Source: WHSM01 sp050701635 (GTDB lineage Bacteria; Actinomycetota; Actinomycetes; Mycobacteriales; Micromonosporaceae). From it: 9,996 nucleotides of DNA. The notes beneath the pieces are model-generated. The model saw only the letters and a list, made by a program, of their open reading frames with translations, was not told the origin of the DNA and made no database searches. The stretch covers positions 1-9,996 of the forward strand of contig JBOGDF010000208.1 in assembly GCA_050701635.1 (NCBI GenBank), in the 5' to 3' direction. Below are positions 4,826 to 9,996 of the stretch, piece after piece (positions within the stretch are counted from its first letter, which is position 1; every line of letters begins with the position of its first letter). The position numbers were made by a program, and so were the translations under genes.

Positions 4826-6040
4826 TCACATCAGCAGACTGGTCTGACCTCGCACGATCAGCCCCTCGGCTGAGATGTCGTACAGCCGGGTGACCGTACG
4901 GTGTTCGCCCGTCGCCAGCTCCACCAGCAGGAGCGTCGAGGGCCGCCGGCTGGTGTCCGGCTCACCCAGCGGCGGGGTACGCAGTTCGATTCCGGTGCCG
5001 TCGACCCGGACCTGCGCCAGCTGCCAGTTCACTCGCTCGGCGAAGTTGGGAAACTCGATCCGGCGCTGCACCGTGCCGTCGGCGAAGTCCATCACCAGCA
5101 ACGCGACCGGCCACATCATGCCGTCCGTACCGGAGACCTTCACCACCGCGGTACGCCCGTCCGGCGACACTTTGAGCATGGGCCCCTCGGTGGTACGGAT
5201 CCGCTCGTTGTACTCAAGCCAGCGGCTCAGGTCCACCCGCAGCGACGTGCCCTGTTTCCCGGACACCACGTCGACACGGCGCAGTTCCAGGACGTTCACC
5301 TGGTCTCCCTCGATCGCCGACTCGCCGACCCCGGCGCCGTACACCAGCTCACCGCTGGGCAGCATCGCGACCGGGATGAAGTGCAGCGGATCGATGCCCT
5401 GCACCCTGTGGGTCTTGCCGGTACGCAGATCCAGCACCACGGCGTACTTCGTACCCGGCTGCTCCATCCCCGCCGGCCGATCCTCCGGGTGCACCAGCAC
5501 CAGCCACCTGCTGTCCGGCGACCACAGATAACCCGTCAACCCGCCGGGCACTTTCCAGGTACGGGTGCCGGTCAGGTCGCGTACCAGGTAGTCGTCGCCG
5601 CGAGTGACGTAGCCGTACCAGGCGCCGTCGGGAGAGACAGTGCCGTACCCGGGAAGCTGGTACTGCCGACCGTCGGACATCACCATCACGCTGGTCTCGG
5701 CGAAGCCACCCCAGTTGTAGATCAGGAACCCGCGTCCCACCGGCCCCTCTTCGGGGAGGTCGGGCGGCCTCAGCGCGGGACGACGTACCTCGGGCGGCGG
5801 CAGCTCGCTCACCGGCGGCATCACCGCGGGGATCGGCGGCTGCGGCTGGACCTCGCCCAGCGCCGCGGCGACGCCCACCAGCGCCACCGCGGTCACGCCA
5901 GCGACCAGGCCTCCCGCCAGCACCCGGCGACGCGTCACCTTATGGCGGCCGATGTGCACCGCGTACGCCACGTTGTTCTGCAGTGGCGGCACCTCCGCGT
6001 CCCGCATCAGGGTGCCGAGCCGCCGTTCGAAGTTTTCCAT
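4826..6040 (-). CDS. Membrane-anchored beta-propeller-like protein, candidate anti-sigma factor/sensor
   Basis: Protein of 404 residues. Residues 1-36 form a soluble, probably cytoplasmic N-terminus. A basic stretch TRRR (36-39) precedes one hydrophobic segment (about 40-62). A Pro-rich linker follows (about 65-100), then a large outer region with repeated blade-like motifs: SPDGAWYGYV (136-145), SPDSRWLVLV (174-183) and SPDGRTAVV (292-300). These are typical of TolB/WD40-type propellers. The ATG at 6040 has AAGGGAA 8 nt upstream and lies 1 nt after the stop of the sigma-factor gene, so translation is probably coupled. By position and topology it could hold the sigma factor at the membrane and sense an outside signal. 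However, no known anti-sigma domain (zinc-binding HxxxCxxC or similar) is visible in the short N-terminus. Role inferred. Confidence 0.85.
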   Translation of the reverse strand: MENFERRLGTLMRDAEVPPLQNNVAYAVHIGRHKVTRRRVLAGGLVAGVTAVALVGVAAALGEVQPQPPIPAVMPPVSELPPPEVRRPALRPPDLPEEGPVGRGFLIYNWGGFAETSVMVMSDGRQYQLPGYGTVSPDGAWYGYVTRGDDYLVRDLTGTRTWKVPGGLTGYLWSPDSRWLVLVHPEDRPAGMEQPGTKYAVVLDLRTGKTHRVQGIDPLHFIPVAMLPSGELVYGAGVGESAIEGDQVNVLELRRVDVVSGKQGTSLRVDLSRWLEYNERIRTTEGPMLKVSPDGRTAVVKVSGTDGMMWPVALLVMDFADGTVQRRIEFPNFAERVNWQLAQVRVDGTGIELRTPPLGEPDTSRRPSTLLLVELATGEHRTVTRLYDISAEGLIVRGQTSLLM

Positions 6041-6041
6041 G

Positions 6042-6611
6042 TCAGCTGTTCCCTTCGAGTACGGAGACCTCGTCGCTGGGTACGGTCGACGCGTCCCGCA
6101 CCGGCACGTCGTGCGCCGGTGCGTCACCGGATCCACCGAGCAGCTCGCGGAGGGCGGCCAGGCCGCGGGAGGTCAAACTCTTGACGGTGCCGTCCCGGCA
6201 GCCGAGGATCTCGGCCACCTGTGAGACGGGCAGATCGACGTAGAACCGCAGCACCAACGCGGCACGTTGCCGCTCCGGCAGCCGCGCCAAGGCGGCGGTG
6301 ACATCGGCGTGCTCCCCGGCGTCCGGTGCCACCGGCGCGGCGCGCTCCGGCACCGAGCCCAGCAGCGCGACGCGGGCCCAGCCACGCCGCCGTTCGTCGA
6401 GGAAGCTGCGTACCAGGATCCGGTGCACGTACCCGTCGAGGTTGTCGGCGCGGCTGGCCCGAACCCACTTCACGTACAGCTTGGTGAGGGTCGTCTGCAC
6501 CAGGTCCGCCGCCCGATGTACGTCACCGCACAGGAGGTACGCCGCGCGCTGCAACGCCGGCAGCCGGCCGGACACGTATGCGACGTACTCCCGTTCGGCG
6601 TCTGTCCGCAC
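6042..6611 (-). CDS. SigE-family ECF RNA polymerase sigma factor
   Basis: Protein of 189 residues, the normal size for the actinobacterial SigE-like (TIGR02983-type) ECF sigma factors that direct RNA polymerase to stress promoters. Region 2 lies at about 8-76, with AADLVQTTLTKLYVKWVR (35-52) and YVHRILVRSFLDERRR (61-76). Region 4 lies at about 108-158: LPERQRAALVLRFYVDLP, then the helix-turn-helix VAEILGCRDGTVKSLTSRGL. After region 4 there is a short polar tail (about 160-189), too short for an SnoaL-like domain. The GTG start at 6611 has AAGGGGG 5 nt upstream. The stop is followed after 1 nt by the propeller protein start. An ECF-type promoter sits 34-61 bp before the start, so the protein probably activates its own operon. 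Confidence 0.95.
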   Translation of the reverse strand: MRTDAEREYVAYVSGRLPALQRAAYLLCGDVHRAADLVQTTLTKLYVKWVRASRADNLDGYVHRILVRSFLDERRRGWARVALLGSVPERAAPVAPDAGEHADVTAALARLPERQRAALVLRFYVDLPVSQVAEILGCRDGTVKSLTSRGLAALRELLGGSGDAPAHDVPVRDASTVPSDEVSVLEGNS

Positions 6612-6644
6612 CGTGGCCCCCTTCGATCGCCCTTACACCGAGCT

Positions 6645-6671
6645 GACGGGGTCGGGCTGGCGAAAGGTTCC
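6645..6671 (-). promoter_or_regulatory. ECF-type promoter GGAAC-N18-CGTC in front of the sigma gene
   Basis: On the minus strand GGAAC (6671-6667, preceded by one more G) and CGTC (6648-6645) are separated by exactly 18 nt. This matches the GGAAC-N18-CGTT-like pattern known for Streptomyces SigE promoters. Transcription would begin near 6638, giving a leader of about 27 nt. The -35 lies directly after the stop codon of the upstream ATPase gene, so the sigma operon has its own promoter in the 65-nt gap. Confidence 0.75.
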
Positions 6672-6676
6672 CGGCG

Positions 6677-9103
6677 TTACAACCCTTCGGCGACGGCGGA
6701 GCCGATCTTGAGCCAGGCGTCCCGGGTGGCCTGGCTGAGCAGGCCGTACCGGATCGGTTCGCCGGAGTCGATCAGGCTCTCGTACGGCGCCAGCAGCACC
6801 GCGCGGGTACGCGCCGAGAAGTGGCGTTGGATCGCCGGCAGGTCGATGTCCTTGCGGCTCGGCGGCATCGACACCACGCTGACGGCGCGGCGTACCAGCT
6901 GGTGTCGTCCGGTCTGCTCCAGGTGGTCGAGCATCCGGGCGGCGGTCTCCGCGGAGTCGTTACGGGCCGACATCGTGATCACCAGCTGGTCGGTCGCGTC
7001 GATCGCGGCCTGCCAGTTCTGGGCGCGTACGTTGTTGCCGGTGTCCACGATGATCAACTTGTAGAAGCGGCTGACCACCTCGCGGATGTCCCGGAACGCG
7101 TTGGCGGTGAGCATCTCGCCGGCCGTGGCGCTTTCGTCGCTCGCCAGCACGTCGAACATCGCCTCGCCCTGGGAGCGGACGTACTGCGACAGGTCACCGA
7201 CCCGGCCGGTCGGCCCCCGGAAGTGGTCGAGGTCGCGCAGCATGTCCCGCACCGTGCGGTGGTGGAAATCCTGCTGGGCGCGCATCCCCAGGGTGCCCTG
7301 GGTTTCGTTGTTGTCCCACGCGAGCACGTACCCGCCGCGCTTCTGGCCGAACGTCATCGCGATCATCAGCACCGCGACCGTCTTGCCGGCGCCCCCCTTC
7401 GGGTTGACCACGGTCACCTGCCGCAGCCCGCCGAAGTTGCGGCGTACCACATCAATGGAGTTGATGTACTCCTGCTCCTTGCGGCCGGGTGGCATCCGCA
7501 CCAGCCCGAGGGTGCCCTTGCGGAGCACGGAACGTACCCCCATCTGGGCCACCGGCTCCGGCGGTTTGACCGCGCGCCGTTGTGCGAACTCGTCTGCCGT
7601 GGGCGCGTGGCCCGCTTCCGGATATCCATGCTGTGGTACGGGAAACTCGGTGGTGTGCGGTCCGGCCATGTGGTGGGGACCGCCGTGATGAGGCCCCACG
7701 CCGGGCGGGCCGACGTCGTGGAACCCGGGCGGCGGGGCGGGCGCATGCCCCGGCATCGGCTGCGGCTGCGGTGCCATCCCGGGCGGCGGGGCCATCCCGG
7801 GCGGCGGCCCCGGCGGTGACGTGTGCGCAGGTGACCCTGGCGGCATACCCGGAAGCCCGGGGTACTGGCCCGCCTGCAGGCCGGGGTGCTGGCCGGGTGG
7901 CGCCGCGTACGGGTCGTCGGCAGGCGCGCCGGGCGGCGGGCGGTCGCCGGGCTCTGAGGGACCGGCGGGTGGAGCGCCGAGCGACGGATCCATGGGGCCG
8001 GCGGGCGCGCCGGGAGACACCGGCGGTAGGCCGGGCGCGGTCGGCGGCATGCCGTGCGGCGGCGGTACCCCCGGGCCGCTCGGCGGTACGCCGGGGCCGG
8101 GCGGCGTGCCGTACGACGGCGGCGCGGAGCCGTGGGCTTCCGTGCCCGGCACCGACGCGGTACCGATACTGACACCCGGACCGGGCGCAGTCGGCGTACC
8201 GGCCGAATCGGGCTCGTCCACCGGCGGGGCGGGTTGATCTGCGAGATCAGCAGAACGACCCACCGGCCAGGCCGGCGGGGTACCAGGTTCTGCGGGCGCG
8301 CCGGGCATGGTGGGCGTGCCGGGCCCGCCAGATGCGGCGGACGTGCCGGGTGTCCGCAGGTCCGGCGGCTCAAACCCGGTACGCGGCGCGAATCCAGGCG
8401 TCGAGCCCGGGGCCCCCGGCACCACGACCGGCGGACCTCCCGGCGTGGCAGCCGGAGGCGGGGCTCCTGGCCGTACGCCTCCCGGAGGCAGGGGCTCGTC
8501 CGGAGACCCGAAGCCGGGTGGGGCGCTACCCGGACGGGAGGCACCGTGGAATGTGGACGGTGCCCCGGCGGGCGACGGCGGGGCGGCCATCGGGAGGAAG
8601 GGCGAGTCGATCACGCTGGCGGCGCCGCTCGTTCCCGCACCCGACGTCGGGGGCCGCCCCCACGGGGTGTCGGCCGCGGACACCGCTTCGATCGGCGGCC
8701 AGATCGGCTCGCCGTCGTCGCTCGCGGTGGCATGCCGCGGCGCGGGCGCGGCGGAGTCCGCCCTATCTGGGCCCAGTGCGTCAGCGTCCGGCTGGGCGCC
8801 GTCCGGCCGAGCGAGGTCCGGGTCAGCGTCCGCCTGTGCGGGGTCCGACCGGTCCGACTCGTCCGACCGGGTCAGGTCCGGTGCCGCGAGCTGGGGAGTC
8901 GACAAAGGATCGGCGGCGTCGGAATCCTCGGCCGGTGCGCCGAAGGGCGGTGTGTCAACGGCCTCCGAGCCTGGGGCGTCTGATCCTGGGTCCTGCCGCG
9001 ATGAACCGTTCGACGACGCATTCGTGCCGCCAGGCGCGTGCCGGCCGTCCGGCGCCCCTTCCGCGTGCTCCCCCGAATGCGGGTCGGTGCGGGACTGCTC
9101 CAC
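6677..9103 (-). CDS. Long Pro-rich N-terminal region fused to a ParA/MinD-like ATPase (EspI-like architecture)
   Basis: Protein of 808 residues. The first ~50 are Gly/Ser-rich. About 50-130 is Asp-rich and acidic with irregular repeats. About 170-500 is dominated by Pro, Gly and Ala and is surely disordered. The C-terminal ~270 residues form a P-loop ATPase. It has the deviant Walker A NPKGGAGKT (567-575) with the signature Lys569, a DNNETQGTLG segment (597-606) in place of the ParA DxDPQG, and the Walker B-like LIIVDTG (683-689). ParA/MinD ATPases drive DNA or protein-complex positioning. The same long Pro-rich plus ATPase layout is seen in mycobacterial EspI of the ESX-1 region, but no ESX genes lie in this window. 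GTG start at 9103, with AGGGGG 5 nt upstream. No signal peptide or membrane segment. The direct target is unknown. Confidence 0.88.
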   Translation of the reverse strand: MEQSRTDPHSGEHAEGAPDGRHAPGGTNASSNGSSRQDPGSDAPGSEAVDTPPFGAPAEDSDAADPLSTPQLAAPDLTRSDESDRSDPAQADADPDLARPDGAQPDADALGPDRADSAAPAPRHATASDDGEPIWPPIEAVSAADTPWGRPPTSGAGTSGAASVIDSPFLPMAAPPSPAGAPSTFHGASRPGSAPPGFGSPDEPLPPGGVRPGAPPPAATPGGPPVVVPGAPGSTPGFAPRTGFEPPDLRTPGTSAASGGPGTPTMPGAPAEPGTPPAWPVGRSADLADQPAPPVDEPDSAGTPTAPGPGVSIGTASVPGTEAHGSAPPSYGTPPGPGVPPSGPGVPPPHGMPPTAPGLPPVSPGAPAGPMDPSLGAPPAGPSEPGDRPPPGAPADDPYAAPPGQHPGLQAGQYPGLPGMPPGSPAHTSPPGPPPGMAPPPGMAPQPQPMPGHAPAPPPGFHDVGPPGVGPHHGGPHHMAGPHTTEFPVPQHGYPEAGHAPTADEFAQRRAVKPPEPVAQMGVRSVLRKGTLGLVRMPPGRKEQEYINSIDVVRRNFGGLRQVTVVNPKGGAGKTVAVLMIAMTFGQKRGGYVLAWDNNETQGTLGMRAQQDFHHRTVRDMLRDLDHFRGPTGRVGDLSQYVRSQGEAMFDVLASDESATAGEMLTANAFRDIREVVSRFYKLIIVDTGNNVRAQNWQAAIDATDQLVITMSARNDSAETAARMLDHLEQTGRHQLVRRAVSVVSMPPSRKDIDLPAIQRHFSARTRAVLLAPYESLIDSGEPIRYGLLSQATRDAWLKIGSAVAEGL

Positions 9104-9246
9104 GCGTACCCCCTGCCTCTCCGAACGGCGCCGCCGGTCGTGACCGCCGGGCCCCGGTCAACCTGTGCGATGCCGGGCGGCACCTGGACAGATTGTGCCC
9201 GCTCGACAGCGATTCGGCTGGCCGCCTCAACTGGACGATAAGGTCG

Positions 9247-9996
9247 TCAGCCCGCGTATACCGCCCAGGCGGACCGCTCGATCCACCAGCTTCGCTTTCG
9301 GCCGAGAGTACCCGCGACGCCGTCATCCAGGTACGGCACCTCGTCACGAGGTGTGATTGAGACAGCACGTCCGCGTGACCGCCGTACCTCGACGCGGAGC
9401 GTACGCCGCAGCAGACCCCGCCGCAGTACCGGCACCGCGATGCCCACCTCGATCAGCCCGTCGGCCGGGTCCGCGGTCGCCACCAGCGGCAGGCCGTCGA
9501 TCGTGGCGTACCCGGTGTCGTTGGCGATCGCGCACGCCACCAGCGGCTCGGTGCCGTCGCTGAGGATCGCGTCGTCGACCTCGATCCGGCCGTACCACGC
9601 GGCGGCCTGGCCGTGCTCGTCGGCGCCACCCACCAGCGCGCCGTGCAGGGTCACCGACCCGCTGTCCGTACGCAACAGGTCCAGCCTGCGGGTCGCCCCG
9701 GCGACCACCGCCTTCGCCACCTCGTCGGGGGTACGCGGCAGCCCCAGCCTCACCGCCAGCGCCGGCGGGTCGGCGGCGTCCAACGGCAGTACGCCGATCG
9801 CCGGCAGATCCGGGATCGTACGGTCCGCGGCGAGCTCCGGCGGACGTTTGCTGGGCGGCGGAGCGTACCGCCGGACGATCCTGCGGAGCACAGCGCGCAA
9901 CTCGCCATCGGTGACCGCCGCGACGACCAGCCGGCGCGACCCTTCCCGCGAGCCACCGCCCGGCGCACCGTCGCCACCCGCCGCGTCACCGCCAGC
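9247..9996 (-). CDS. Diacylglycerol-kinase-like protein with degenerate kinase motifs (5' end outside window)
   Basis: The frame is open to the right edge, so the N-terminus is missing; 249 residues are visible. The part IGVLPLDAADPPALAVRLGLPRTPDE (67-92) resembles the plGvlPlGTaNdlArtLGlP stretch of DAGK/YegS lipid kinases. LLRTDSGSVTLHG (107-119) and the C-terminal GLPLVATADPADGLIEV (168-184) match their beta-sandwich domain, and the end has PYLDDGVAG (221-229). However, the nucleotide-binding GGDGT is replaced by VTDGE (28-32, in RLVVAAVTDGEL), and PLGTxND reads PLDAADP. So the fold is recognisable but activity is doubtful. The start at 9900 suggested by a simple open-frame search is internal, since the frame continues upstream. 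Alternatively it is a specialised non-kinase relative. Confidence 0.7.
   Translation of the reverse strand, partial: AGGDAAGGDGAPGGGSREGSRRLVVAAVTDGELRAVLRRIVRRYAPPPSKRPPELAADRTIPDLPAIGVLPLDAADPPALAVRLGLPRTPDEVAKAVVAGATRRLDLLRTDSGSVTLHGALVGGADEHGQAAAWYGRIEVDDAILSDGTEPLVACAIANDTGYATIDGLPLVATADPADGLIEVGIAVPVLRRGLLRRTLRVEVRRSRGRAVSITPRDEVPYLDDGVAGTLGRKRSWWIERSAWAVYAG

Noticed and set aside
5917..5937. TRRRVLAG read as a twin-arginine signal in the propeller protein
   Set aside because: The hydrophobic stretch begins after 39 residues and lacks a cleavage site. A basic flank before a membrane anchor explains it better.
4901..6184. 427-residue plus-strand open frame
   Set aside because: It is antisense to the membrane propeller gene and the sigma-gene end. 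Its His/Arg/Gln-rich composition is a shadow-frame sign.
9156..9161. TTGACC as a -35 box for the ATPase gene
   Set aside because: No -10-like hexamer is present on the minus strand at 16-18 bp downstream.
9234..9248. 5-bp hairpin at the end of the lipid-kinase-like gene
   Set aside because: The stem is too short and lacks a T-run, so it cannot be supported as a terminator.

Overview
The window looks like a chromosomal stretch of a high-GC actinobacterium. GC content is high throughout and GTAC-containing codons are very frequent. The protein families (DUF3151, SigE-type ECF sigma factor, actinobacterial LOG protein, proline-rich ParA-like ATPase) also fit. My best guess is a Micromonosporaceae relative, inferred from composition and gene content only. 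I see no mobile element, CRISPR array, rRNA or tRNA.

Layout. (a) 1-977, + strand: the 3' end of a CGNR zinc-finger protein, then a Nudix hydrolase with its helical N-terminal domain. (b) 992-3387, - strand: a probable operon, read from high to low coordinates. It holds a LOG/Rossmann-fold nucleotide-binding protein that carries internal DNA repeats, followed by two small proteins that share one plan (an N-terminal helical or coiled-coil stretch, then about four membrane segments). (c) 3388-3775: a divergent, less GC-rich intergenic region with a strong orphan hairpin terminator pointing left. (d) 3776-4780, + strand: a DUF3151 protein, then a PhnB-like VOC protein. The VOC gene is preceded by three 13-bp direct repeats that run into a 24-bp near-perfect palindrome. 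(e) 4826-6611, - strand: a SigE-family ECF sigma factor coupled to a single-pass membrane protein with a beta-propeller-like outer domain, which is a candidate anti-sigma factor or sensor. A textbook ECF-type promoter (GGAAC-N18-CGTC) lies directly upstream, so autoregulation is likely. (f) 6677-9103, - strand: an 808-residue protein with about 500 residues of Pro/Gly/Ala-rich disordered sequence joined to a ParA/MinD-type ATPase, similar in architecture to mycobacterial EspI. (g) 9247 to the right edge, - strand: a diacylglycerol-kinase-like protein, cut by the window edge, in which the usual kinase signature motifs look degenerate.

How the genes may work together. The most coherent module is the sigma factor, its coupled membrane propeller protein and the ECF promoter: a self-contained envelope-sensing regulatory unit. 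The LOG protein and the two small membrane proteins appear co-transcribed but have no demonstrated joint function. Several genes (Nudix, LOG, DUF3151) have a -10-like element 6-7 nt before the start codon, which suggests leaderless transcripts. No classical defence or biosynthetic system is visible. The best leads are the repeat-plus-palindrome control region, the repeats inside the LOG gene, the degenerate lipid-kinase-like protein and the sigma/propeller pair.
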